Positions 53,877-64,000 of a stretch of 64,000 nucleotides of DNA are shown here, piece after piece. This DNA comes from Siphonodentalium dalli (lineage: Eukaryota; Mollusca; Scaphopoda; Gadilida; Siphonodentaliidae), in contig CP136062.1 of NCBI GenBank assembly GCA_032622095.1, positions 225,138,578 to 225,202,577 on the forward strand, read 5' to 3'. Each line of letters opens with the position of its first letter. Position 1 is the first letter of the stretch. The position numbers were made by a program, and so were the translations under genes. The notes beneath the pieces were generated by a model that ran no database searches, was not told the DNA's origin, and saw only the letters and a list, made by a program, of their open reading frames with translations.

Positions 53877-55357
53877 TTAATAAATAACATCAACTTAGAA
53901 GCAGTATCAGCTTAGAAGATAATCAATATATGTAGGAAAATTAATACACAGGGGGTACTGTAACGTGAACCAGGGATTGCCGTGGGATAGGTGCTGTGTT
54001 TCTCAGATGATTTTAAAGTGGCACTAATAATTAGCAATAAAGAGCGTTTATCATCAGCTTAGAATATATGTAGGGGGAACTTTCCCAGGTGTCTCATGGA
54101 ATAGGTGCGGTTTACCCCAGGTAAATCAAAGAGACACTAATAATTAGCTTGGATGACTTGTAGGCACAATAATTATTTTATAACCATCATTAAAGTAAAC
54201 TCCTGATATCCCAGCTAGTAGTTACTACTGTTTATTTTTAATGTTCACAACAATGTTATTAAATTAGATGTCAGCACACATTTACATGGTTGTACTCGGT
54301 AGTTCAAACTGCTCGGCATAAAACAGGACTGTTAGTCGTTCTTTTTATTTAACAGTTGTGCAACCATACTTGTTAAAATCATGTCTGTATTGTGTATGTA
54401 TTATTATTGTATACTTAAATTGTTTTTATTTTCTATTTTCAGGGATATTTTGGATCTACATCCTGCTTATCACACATATAACTATATAACTATATCAACT
54501 ATCAGAAGTTCAACTCTGTGATCTGACATTTACTGGTTCTGAATACATTTTGAAAAGGCATTAGACAATTTCCTTGGACAAGTGTAAAATTAAAATTCAC
54601 AATCAGAGATTAAATGGAACTGTTGTATCGTGACTATGATGACACAAATGTAAAATCCACTATTTTCTGAGGGCTCTCGTCGTGGAATGTTATTCACACC
54701 CAAAGACAATATCAACATCAAGGACACAAACTTTTAATAACTTGCAATTTCAGCTTCCTTATAATACTACTAGTAGAAGGAAATGATGAGAAAACAGGAT
54801 AACAGAAAATACATCATCTATTCTAAATTATATTGGAGGTAGTCATGTGTGCAATGGATACTTTTGGGGTGGATGCATACATGTGTAATATGTGTACACG
54901 GTATAGTGATTCTTGACCTGAGGTCACCAAGGAATTCACTCCAGGAAGCTGATGTATATTTATTTATTCAGTGCAAAACATCTTATGAAAGTACAAGGTA
55001 TTGATCCAATTGTTCTAAGGAAAATATACACTGCTTCAATTCTGGAGAATGTAAATCTTGTTCTATTACGTTTGGAAAGTGCCATAATTTACACTTGAAG
55101 GTGACTGTACATGTATGTCTAACATGAAGTGTAATGAAAAGACATGAAGACTCCTGGCCAGTCCTGTGTGATGTGATTGCCTTCTGATTAATAAAATATT
55201 GGTGCCAACAATATGATCATATTATTTTGAACTAAATCCAAATTCACCAACAAGCAATATTGTTATTAGAATGAGATACTGCCATCATACCGGTTGGTAT
55301 TTTTTCATTCTTGCCTCATTTGTCATGTTCCAGGGGTCAGCGTGTGCCATAAAGAGA

Positions 55358-55516
55358 GGATCTACAACGAGTCCCCAGTTTATAGCGGAATTTACAAAAT
55401 GAGTCCAGAAAATTAGATCTGGACGAGCCTTCGTTGAGGTCCAGACCTAATGTAGTGGACGAGTTTTGTAAATTCCGCCATGTAGCCTATACTATGGGGA
55501 CGAGTTATAGATTATA
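55358..55516. mobile_element. Palindromic MITE (ATCTACAACGAGTCCCCAG), copy 2
   Basis: GGATCTACAACGAGTCCCCAG / TTATAGCGGAATTTACAAAA with inverse TTTTGTAAATTCCGCCATG and TGGGGACGAGTTATAGAT. The middle has its own GGTCTGGAC palindrome (TCTGGACGAGCC...GGTCCAGA). Sister of 39033-39151. Confidence 0.7.
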
Positions 55517-55869
55517 TTTATTACATGATCTAAAGCCTCGACAAAACCTACTTAAATCAACAAATGGGACGCTAAACTAACATCGGCTTCTATAAGACGC
55601 CCATATGGTTGCGACATTGATCAACTCATCCTAGAATATAGACTGAAAGTCCTTTATCTATGTACCAGCTCAGTGTGAACATGAGTGACGTGAGAGCGCA
55701 TTAAAATATATAATACGGCCTTAGAATTGTGACATAACCAGTAATTGTGTACAGTGTTCTCAACGCTACCTGCTATTAGAGTTTTGATGCTGATGGTGCT
55801 TGGTGTCTATTAAAGGTGGATTATCTCTTTGTAAACATGTATTATATAGTTACCGGGGTATAAAATATT

Positions 55870-56285
55870 AGATTTGAATCGAAGACTCCTGTCCGGAAAT
55901 GCTTCTATCGATTAATATTAATTTTATTTCGAATATTTTCTGGTCTAAAAAGGTGTGTTTGTTCAGCTAACGAACAATGGTGGTTACTGTTAACAGAGAC
56001 CAGAAATTATATTGTGCAATTTTGTCACAAATAGATGTTAATTATACTCGTTATCGCTTATATATCGTTGGAACAAAACAATACAAACAACCAATCTGTG
56101 ACATTTGACATTCGTTGCGTAGCTGTGGGAACAACCCAGTGCTCTATATCGCAATAAGGTCTCATCCGAATGGTCGGTTCTAAAAATAGTAACATAAATG
56201 GGCCCGATTTTATATTCGAAATAAAATCAATATTAATTGATAGAAGCTTTTCCGGACATAGGTCTTCAGTTCATATCTATTATTT
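55870..56285. mobile_element. MITE with TCGAAGACTCCTGTCCGGAAA ends, copy 2
   Basis: GAATCGAAGACTCCTGTCCGG plus ATGCTTCTATCGATTAATATT, mirrored by AATATTAATTGATAGAAGC plus TTTTCCGGACATAGGTCTTCAG. Sister of 37035-37325. Confidence 0.65.
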
Positions 56286-56374
56286 TATACACACACAACT
56301 ATTTAAAATTTGTTATTTAAAGAGATAATCCATCTTTAAATTTAAACAATTTCATGACTTGAGTTTCCGGAAAT

Positions 56375-56490
56375 ATTACGAAAACCCTGTGCCAACGCAT
56401 TCTCTTACATATACGAGGCTTCCTATATAAGAGAAGGCACTGGAACATGGTCTTTAATGCTGCAACAGTGCAACTCCCAGCATTAAAAGG
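56375..56490. mobile_element. piggyBac-type MITE remnant
   Basis: AAAACCCTGTGCCAACGCATTCTC, TCCTATATAAGAGAAGGCACTGG, GCTGCAACAGTGCAACTCCC, CATTAAAAGG then TTAA (56491-56494). The left end is missing. Confidence 0.5.
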
Positions 56491-59400
56491 TTAAACAAAT
56501 ATTGCAGGAAAAATACAAACAGTCACTAAATGCTTAAAATTTCCAGGTTGTGTGATTAAATCTATGAGTTTAAATCGTTATATATATTTTGGCACTTTCA
56601 TTGAAGAAACTGTGTTAAGCAACATCCATAATGCAGGGATGTAGAGACACTTGTGGGGAAGCGTCAGCTAGAATAAGCCGTTCCAGCGTGTGATTAACAG
56701 CCCCGCATATGAACATGTTAGTGGTCCCTGGTATATGACATACTTGCATGCGTCGCGTAAGGATAACAATTTCAATTTGACTGATCGTGCGATCATTACG
56801 CCATTGCACTCGTCCGATATACGGCAACAGTAACTCGCGCATGCGATTTTGTGTATATATTCCGTACCAAGCGTGCGATATTGATGTCGTGTCAAGTGCG
56901 TCCATACGCGTGCGACATACAGTATATGACAATAGTTTGACAAACCGTTAGTGGTATACTATGTTCAATCGTGGCTAATTCTTAATTTCACATTGCGTTC
57001 TAGAGTTGGGATAAGTCGATATTCCGGAAGGGGCGCTCACATGCCATGGTTGCGACATCGATCAATGGATCCTCGCATATGGACTGCACATTGCTTTATT
57101 GACGTATAGTAGCATAGTGCACAAAGTGTACACAAAATAAAGCCTTAAAATGTTTACATAACCAGTAATTGGGTACAGTATTCTCGACTACTGTATGACT
57201 GAATGTTGGTGCTGATGGTGTTTGTTGTCCGTATTATTTTGAAGCAGATATGACAATTATCGCATGAAATATACAAATGAAGTCACTAAAATGCAGGTTT
57301 TATGATTAAATCTATGCGGTTTTTTTTAACCTTTCATTCAAGAAACAGTGTTAGGCAACATCTATCTTGAAGGGATATAGAGACATCGGTGGGGAAGAGT
57401 CAGTTAGAATATATCGATCGAGCGTGTGGTAAACAGACCAAATTGCATGTGTACTGTTACTGGCCGATAGTGTATGATACTCATGCATGCGTATCTTAAG
57501 GAGAACAATAATGTTTTTTGGCAGATTGTGCTATCCTACGCCATTGAACTCGTCCGATATACTGACAACAGTAACCCACACGCGTAGTTTTGTGTATATA
57601 TTCCATACCAAGCGTGCGACATTGATATCGTGTCATGAGTGCATCCATATGCTTGCGACATACACTAGTTATGGCAATAGTCTGTCCAACCGGTAGTGGT
57701 ACATTGTATTCAATCGTGGCTACTTATTAATTTCACATTGCGTTCCCAAGTTGATCAACATATCCTGGTATATATTGACTAAAAATAGCTTTATTGACGT
57801 AGTAGCAGTGTACACATTATTGATGTAGGAACGCTTTACACAAGCAAATAACGTCTTATAACGGTGTGACATAACCAGTAATTGGGTACAATATTCTCGA
57901 TCTGGTATGACTGGATGTTGGGAATTATGTGCATGCCTGTGTCGCGTAAGGATGACACTTAGGATATTGGCTGAACGTGCGGTCCTTACACTTTGCAATC
58001 GTTCGATATACTGATACAAGTAACACACGCGTGCGGTTTTGTGTATGTATCCCACATTTTGATATAGTGTCAAATGCATGCGTTCATATGCTTGCGACAT
58101 ACACTGTGACATGGGTCTGTCAATCGGTTAATGTCACTATGTCCAATCGTGCATGGTTAGTTCTTAATGTCACACATGTGTTCTTTAGTTGGGATATGGC
58201 CTTGTTCCTTCAGATTGTGAACTGTACTATACTATATGACGTCACCATGTGCTCACACAATTCCCTCCAACTTATGCAAATGTACAGTCTATGTAAACAT
58301 ACACTCAGATTCATACTGATACTGAGTCTATTGCATTCCCATCAACTTTTCATTTCTGAACGGTTGTGGGCTTCCCCCAAATTACGTCACACCGCACTAA
58401 ATATAAATCTGAAATTAGTTGTGATTGACAGGCGTAAACATGGTCACATGCCTGCAGTGCCGTCATGGCCGCTTCAACCCTGTGAAGACGATTCTAAGAA
58501 TCGGAATTAATAGTTGCAGGGTTTGTGACTTTTCGTTCGGCGGTTGTTTTACTGACAATAAAGGGAAACAGCTATCTTCCGGGATCCAAAATAATATGTA
58601 CAATAACTAAGACAGATCTTCTTGAAATTATAAAAAAATGTCAATTTATGTGGATCTCTTGGACTCAGAAAGAATTATTTTTTAGATTGGCCAGGCGATT
58701 TGTCGCCCATGTTGTCAAAAAATAACACAAATCAACGGCCACGAATCAAAAATACATGAATGTCGGGACTATCTGCTGAAACAACTACAGAACTAAAAAA
58801 AATGTTAAATGACATAACAAAACGATCTATCAGTTCCCCAGTACCGGCAGTAGTACCACCGCAGCCAAAATGAGCGTAGAGCAACACAATTCTACCACCA
58901 ACCCCACCGAAACCCTCCCGACCTTACACAGCCGTATTATTAGCTCCAAAGATTGGCCAGTTGTACCCTAATTACAGTTGCCTGCAATCCAAATTCCGGT
59001 GATTCTTGATTTTAAACTTTCGACCGCTCGTCAACAATCTACTTTATTTGTCGATTTGTGAATTTCTCTTCCGGTATAACATGACGTCATGGATACTATT
59101 TTAACAACATTTGGCCAAACCTTCGGAATTTCCACACCGAGAGCACGTGACATGTTACTAGTTTTTTATTGGGGCACACATTTCTTGGAGCTAAGTTTTT
59201 ATTGGCGGTAATTACAAGGAATCCCGGGTTTGGGAAATGAAAACTGAACGAAAGGTCGTCAGACCCACTATTTTTTTATATGTGGGTATGTAGTTTACTC
59301 CAGACTGGCAAATGTAGTGCAGAATTTCAACACACAACTTGGAGCATATTGTACTGTAATTTTTTATATCTCCACGCTGTCAAGCAGACCAGATCTTCGG

Positions 59401-59643
59401 TGTTACCAGTAAACACATCGAGTATATAGATACCATGTTGTGAACATGTGAACAGTGTCGCACAAAAGAACACCTCTTCGAAAGTTCTATTTGAGCACAG
59501 GAAGAAATGTCATTATTTCCCTTTATCTTTCGTCGACTAATTTCGATACCGGTATAATTCAAAAGCGGTAATTATTATAAATGTATTTTGGATCGCAAAC
59601 TGCCAGATTTAATCTACGTGGGCTTTATTACGTTTACGTATGG

Positions 59644-60187
59644 TCATATTATTGTGGTTTATTGTGTCAATTGCCTTGGATAAATCTAAAAATACTCCAA
59701 TGGTGTGTTCTTTTTTATCTAAAGCTTGAGTTATTTTTTCTAATAAATCAGTTAAAGCAAGAATATTTGAGTGATTTTTTCTGAAGCCATATTGGCTACT
59801 ATATAGAATATTGTATTTTGTAAGGTATTTATCCATTCTGTTGTACATCAGTTTTTCAAGAATTTTTGAGAAAATGGGTAGCACAGATACTGGCCTGTAG
59901 TTACTTAGAATTGTTGGGTCTTTAGATTTGTAGATTGGAATAACTTTAGCTACCTTCATGAGATCTGGGAATATGCCATTAGATAGGGAGAGATTACAGA
60001 TATGTGTAATGGGTTTAATAATAAATTCGGAACATGTCTTCAGAATAGAACATTTCAGTTCATCAATACCTGCCGCCTTTTTAGAATTGATATTTTTTAA
60101 TAAATCAAGGATCTCAAATTCATCAGTTGGGTGTGTAAAAAAAAGAAGAAGTCTTGGGCTGATTAAGGTAGTCTGAAGGATTTTCAC
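59644..60187 (-). CDS. CR1-like LINE, N-terminal half of the reverse transcriptase
   Basis: Frame with PTDEFEILDLLKNINSKKA, AGIDELKCSILK, NYRPVSVLPIFSKILEKL, QYGFRKNHSN and FLDLSKAIDTINHNNM (first catalytic Asp). It stops at the TCAT junction of the 7.9-kb insert; codons below 59644 are insert sequence. A frameshift near 60150 separates it from the upstream connecting region. Together with 50693-51724 it gives a full reverse transcriptase domain. Confidence 0.9.
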
Positions 60188-60490
60188 AAGATGTTATCTT
60201 GGCAGCAAGGTTTGGTCCAATATTCGTGAAAAACTCATTAAATTTGGCAGCAATTTCCTTCTTGTCATTGATGTATTTATTTTCATATAAGAACTCTGTT
60301 GTGGTGCTGTTACTCGATTTTTTGTTGAGAATGTTTTTGATTAGTTTCCATGTAGCATTAATGTTACTTTCATACTGTTGGAACTTACTATGATAAAAAT
60401 GCTGCTTAGAAGTTCGAATAATTGAGTTTACTTTATTTCTATACTTCTTGTATTGCTCATTATTATATTTTGTTCTGTCTTTTATTCCTT
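60150..60490 (-). pseudogene. CR1-like LINE, connecting region in a shifted frame
   Basis: The third frame continues the ORF between endonuclease and reverse transcriptase: KDRTKYNNEQYKKYRNKVNS, ATWKLIKNILNKKSSNS, NKYINDKKEIAAKFNEFF and TNIGPNLAAKI, which is the usual FNxFFxxIG linker of CR1-like elements. One frameshift near 60480 and another near 60150 are needed to join the three parts, so the copy is inactive unless these are sequence errors. Confidence 0.8.
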
Positions 60491-61863
60491 CTTCTGATGG
60501 AGTTCAGTATACCTGTTGTTATCCATGGATTTTGATTATTAGATATTTGGACTTTCTTTCTCTTTTTTGGGAAGTTAAGATTATAAGTGCTCATTATTTT
60601 ACCATGAAATATGTTATAGGCTTCATTGCAGTCCTGGTTATAAAGTACTGTGCTCCAGTCAGCCACTGAGATATCGTTGATGAAATTTTTTATGTTTTTC
60701 TTTGAATAGTCTCTTTGGTAAATAAAAATATCTTTGTTGGTTACTTTTTTGGCTCCATTATCCACAAGAAGGTAAATGGGCAAGTGATCAGTTATGTCTT
60801 CCACAAAAATACCTGCGTAAAATGATGAAGAGAGATGACAGTTGGAGAATATGTTGTCAATGAGGGTTGCGCTGAATTCTGTAATTCTGGTGGGTTTAGT
60901 TATTGTTGGCAGGAACATAAATGACTTCAATAGGTTTAAGAAGTTCTTTCCACTGGTATTATCATTATTTATGTTTATGTTGAAATCACCCATCAGGAAG
61001 CATTCTTTTTTTTCTTTATGTATTTGAGTTAGAACTGTTTCAAGTTTTTCAAGAAATGTGTCGACATCAGAATTGGGGCATCGATATATACAACCTACTA
61101 GTTGGTTCTTGTTTTTATGATCAGGGATTTCAATAAATAAGCTTTCAAAGTTTTCCGTGAATATAGATAAGTCTGTTCGAACTTGAGCTTTAAGGTTATT
61201 ATTAACATATATTCCAACCCCACCCCCCTTTCTGTCATTCCTATGGTTTTCATATAAACTGTAACTCCCCATTTTTGTCAGATCAATTGGAGACTCATCT
61301 GTCAGCCATGTTTCAGTAACGCCTATTATATCAAATCTATGTCTACAAGCATGAAGGAAAGTAGATAATTTATCTATATTTTTCATTAAAGAGCGTATGT
61401 TGAAATGAATTATTGAAGATGATATATTTTTATTCAACTGTTTCAGTTTATCATTGAATTCTTCAAGAAGAATATAATTGGAGGAGTTTTCAGCATTTAT
61501 TGGGTCTAAGTTATAGTCATCGTCATCCAGTTGGGATTCCTTACGAAAGTCATCATTCAGGGTGAATGGGTTCATTAGTAAGGGATCTTTTGAGGTGACA
61601 TTTGAATGAACATAATCGTGTTTCATATCAAATAAAGCCAACCGAAACAGTGCCTCTTCTTCTGTATGATTAAATGGTAGTATAGATGCAATACAATGGT
61701 GACAAAACCATGTTTTTTCATCATCAACAAGCTTTATGAAGTCTGCTTTTGAAAGTTTAGAACAACTTAGATGGATCCATTGATTACACAGGTCACAGCA
61801 CAAGGAATCTTGGTTATTTCGCACTGATTTTTTGCAAGTGGAGCATGGGTATTTCAAGGGCAT
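60463..61863 (-). CDS. CR1-like LINE, PHD finger and AP-type endonuclease part
   Basis: 466-codon frame. An N-terminal PHD-type zinc finger (residues about 7-57): CSTCKKSV, DSLCCDLCNQWIHLSC, TWFCHHC. From residue about 148 an exonuclease-endonuclease-phosphatase domain: SIIHFNIRSLMKN, IIGVTETWL (catalytic Glu), GGGVGIYVNN, CFLMGDFNINI, ATLIDNIFSN and DITDHLPI (catalytic Asp-His). It nicks target DNA to prime reverse transcription. PHD, endonuclease and RT in this order are known from CR1-like elements. The frame ends at 60463 by frameshift into the next segment. The start at 61863 (MPLKYPCSTC) is the only upstream Met. Confidence 0.92.
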   Translation of the reverse strand: MPLKYPCSTCKKSVRNNQDSLCCDLCNQWIHLSCSKLSKADFIKLVDDEKTWFCHHCIASILPFNHTEEEALFRLALFDMKHDYVHSNVTSKDPLLMNPFTLNDDFRKESQLDDDDYNLDPINAENSSNYILLEEFNDKLKQLNKNISSSIIHFNIRSLMKNIDKLSTFLHACRHRFDIIGVTETWLTDESPIDLTKMGSYSLYENHRNDRKGGGVGIYVNNNLKAQVRTDLSIFTENFESLFIEIPDHKNKNQLVGCIYRCPNSDVDTFLEKLETVLTQIHKEKKECFLMGDFNININNDNTSGKNFLNLLKSFMFLPTITKPTRITEFSATLIDNIFSNCHLSSSFYAGIFVEDITDHLPIYLLVDNGAKKVTNKDIFIYQRDYSKKNIKNFINDISVADWSTVLYNQDCNEAYNIFHGKIMSTYNLNFPKKRKKVQISNNQNPWITTGILNSIRRRNKRQNKI

Positions 61864-63017
61864 AGTAATGGACAGGGTGAGTGGGGCGGGGTGAGGTGGG
61901 GGATATAAGGTCTGTGGAGTTGTTTTTCTTGCGGATATGCCAAATGGGGGATGTCACAAATATATGTATTAAGTTGGGGAACACAGCCCACACTTATAGG
62001 TACACTTATGGAACATTGGAAAATATTGTCAACACTTATACCATGTGACACTTTAAAATCGAACTTTGATATGGGTATGTTCAGGAATACTGCTCACAGC
62101 CTCGCACGTTTTGTGCTATATATGCCATCTTATATTAAATATGAACTTTTTCAAATTTGAAATTATTTTGTTTTTCTGTTATTTATATTCTGATAGTAAT
62201 AAATTTTATGAATCTTGTGTGCTAAAATAAAGATATAGCCTATGATTCATTAACTGCAAAATGTTTGTCATAGAAACAATGAAAATTGGTTGCCATCACG
62301 TATATTGAAATTGGCGGAAAGCTTCAATGATTGTGTTTCTAAACACACCTGCAGTCAAAAATGGCCATTCCAATATAGAAATTTTGCATGATACCTGGTA
62401 GTTTGACAGCGCAGATCAGAAGTATAATAAAATCGTTTCTAAACCAGCTGTCTAAACCAGTAATTTTGACATGCAATACTCTAAATATAATAATTGAACT
62501 CTAAACACAGGTCCCCAGACTTTTTGTTTACCCCACCCCAATTTGGGGTTGGGGTCAATTTTTGTTCTGCATGGGGATATGTGGCTCCGAATGGTAAGGT
62601 CGATTTCGGAATTGATCCGTGCCCCGTCGAGAAAAAGACGAGCGAAAAAAAAACACACACACACAAACAAAACTATTTACCTGGGGACTCTTTTCATATT
62701 CACTGTATTAATTAAATCTTAAAAATGATGGGGCAAAGGAATTCAAGTAATGGTCATTTATAGATATTTTAGTAAACGCCGTTGATATATCGTCGATCAA
62801 CACGCTCATTCATGATGCATTAAATAGATTGTTATAAAAACTCGTATATGGACGGGCGTATGGCTGGGATTTAACCGGGTTACATTTGATCTAATTTATC
62901 CACCCATTGTCTAATTTGAGGTCTCTATCACCATGCACTCAATAAGAAAAGGTGACATTCGTTTTTGTCAGACATGCCGAACAGGATACGAAAGAGTGAA
63001 TTTATTATCGCCGCGCG

Positions 63018-63049
<32 letters not shown>

Positions 63050-64000
63050 CGTTACACGACACAATTAATTTACGCGGAAATAATTTGATTACCGGATATA
63101 GGGCTATGTTTATTCTAGATATCTCTGAGTATTTAGAGTAAAATTCCCAAATAGAATTATTTTTATCGGATTTGTTATGACAAAACTTCGATACTAATAA
63201 TAGTTAGCGTAATTTCGTGACCTGTTCGAGTATTTTGTCGCATAAAATCAATAAAATAACGATGAACAGTTACAAATTGTGTTTAACATTCTCGGAGAAA
63301 TATATGTACTTGCTATCTGTTTTAAATCTAACGCAAAATCTATCAAAAATAACAAAGTTTAACTTTATATATACGCGTGATTGTCGACCCACTGTAAATC
63401 TCCCAAAGTAAATGCATGCCGCCCACGTGTTTGTTTGGGGAATTTATATCCCACGATGCACCATTCTCGCTAAGCGTAAACATTGTCATCTGATGTCATC
63501 ATTTTATTGGGAAATCCATATCTAAATCAGGTGATAGCCTAGAACTGAGAATACGATACAGGAATGTGTTTTTTTTTTAAGATGTCGCATGCAGCTGATT
63601 GTATATGGGACATTCCTATCGGTATTTAAGGTGAACACTTATAGGCCTAACTGAATTATACTTATCACAGAGTTGTTTACATGTATGCCGACGTAGACAA
63701 AACATCGACAGTGCCACCAAAACTGTCAAAAGGAGGTTCCGTTTACCTTCTAACAGGCTCAAAATACGCTACGTGTTCACGTAAGAGTAATCTTTAAAAT
63801 TGCTAAACCTTCATATTTTGCTTAATAAACATAAGTCATTGTTTGTTTTTATTCCCACTACTTGCCCTTTGATCTTCATGTGACCCACCACTGACTTAAT
63901 CCAATTAGCCGCCAACAATAGCAATTAACACCTAATTAGCGACTCGGCGGCTGGCTCAGCTGATCCCAACTACCGTGTATATATACAACTTTTAGTGTGC
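61864..64000. other. No gene recognised; LINE 5' region then unique sequence
   Basis: The LINE 5' untranslated region probably extends to about 62.05 kb. At 62508-62695 there is a small inverted pair AGGTCCCCAGAC / TTTACCTGGGGACTC around a GGGGTTGGGGTC segment and an (AC)n run. A (CT)n microsatellite lies at about 63010-63048. No EGF or CTLD exon was seen, so upstream lectin exons are beyond the window or missed. Confidence 0.5.

Larger units (their letters stand above)
55560..58200. repeat. Diverged ~0.7-kb direct repeats, three units
   Basis: Units share CATAACCAGTAATTGGGTACA (55735, 57157, 57863), GCCATTGCACTCGTCCGATATA (56801, 57540 and a degraded third at 58000), TTTTGTGTATATATTCC, CGTGCGACATTGATATCGTGTC and ACATTGCGTTC. 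Unit 1 is enlarged by a TCGAAGAC MITE (55870-56285) and a piggyBac-type end (to 56490). ORFs up to 177 codons here have no family signature. Lies within the LINE insert. Confidence 0.6.
51725..59643. mobile_element. 7.9-kb insert splitting the LINE ORF, flanked by TCAT
   Basis: TCAT at 51721-51724 and 59644-59647. Removing the insert and one TCAT rejoins the LINE in frame (INHNNM then INKLEHYG). Near both ends is the inverted motif AAGCCCACGTAG (about 51728-51739 and 59614-59625), but about 18 extra bases lie outside it on the right. No recognisable transposase, integrase or reverse transcriptase was found. It carries a MITE end (53818-53876), a palindromic MITE (55358-55516), a TCGAAGAC MITE (about 55870-56285), another MITE end (to 56490) and diverged repeat blocks (55.56-58.2 kb). 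Class unknown; a 4-bp duplication alone does not decide it. Confidence 0.75.

Noticed and set aside
57977-58725. Plus-strand ORFs including a CxxC-containing frame (TCLQCRHGRF...CRVCD)
   Set aside because: Two CxxC pairs only, no complete zinc-finger pattern, no flanking exons; lies in the diverged repeat block or just after it.
1-64000. tRNA, rRNA or other structured RNA genes
   Set aside because: No box A/box B pair with a cloverleaf was seen by eye; a covariance-model scan would be needed to exclude them.

Overview
This is a eukaryotic, almost certainly invertebrate animal window. It has small coding exons separated by 0.5-10 kb introns, canonical GT/AG splice sites, a CR1-like LINE, Helitrons, hAT, Harbinger-like, mariner-like and piggyBac-like non-autonomous elements, minisatellites, and no prokaryotic operon structure. 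The repeat style (long non-coding repeats carrying AAGATGGCTGCTGG, GGGCCATAACTC or GTAGCTCAACTT motifs) and the C-type lectin/EGF gene suggest a lophotrochozoan, probably a mollusc. That is recollection plus inference; no database was searched.

The one host gene I can support lies on the minus strand from about 41.8 kb down to 3.6 kb and is open at both ends. I find eight exons with matching phases: EGF-A (41722-41835), CTLD1 in two exons (36715-36880, 26191-26447), CTLD2 in two exons (24753-24930, 23601-23809), CTLD3 in two exons (13062-13245, 4174-4397) and EGF-B (3591-3704). Every domain boundary is a phase-1 intron, every C-type lectin-like domain (CTLD) is cut by one phase-2 intron just before its WIG motif, and the eight exons sum to 1446 nt (482 codons). 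The product looks like a secreted or cell-surface EGF-CTLD3-EGF mosaic. No signal peptide, membrane segment, promoter or polyadenylation signal was identified, so both ends are probably outside the window or unrecognised.

The remainder is mostly mobile DNA. 1-3.6 kb: a LINE 3' scrap and a piggyBac-like MITE. 4.4-8.4 kb: a 72-bp repeat array interrupted by two nested hAT-like elements (the inner one with a BED-finger remnant), then a LINE scrap. 8.4-13.3 kb: tandem molluscan-type repeats, a hairpin MITE and a 163-bp tandem array made from part of the CTLD3 exon. 13.3-15.3 kb: a mariner-like palindrome, a foldback-like element and another MITE. 15.4-20.6 kb: a head-to-tail array of Helitron-like units. 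20.6-41.7 kb: introns filled with MITEs, minisatellites and dispersed repeats. 42.5-43.9 kb: a 31/30-bp minisatellite. 45.6-49.9 kb: a 4.3-kb element with about 0.7-kb terminal inverted repeats. 49.9-61.9 kb: a CR1-like LINE on the minus strand (PHD finger, endonuclease, reverse transcriptase), split in two by a 7.9-kb insert flanked by TCAT. 61.9-64 kb: no gene seen.

The least ordinary points are the eight-exon lectin gene itself (several exons have no ATG-started ORF), the exon-derived 163-bp array, the Helitron array, the LINE whose reading frame is restored when the 7.9-kb insert is removed, and the 69-bp hairpin core shared by two otherwise different transposon families.
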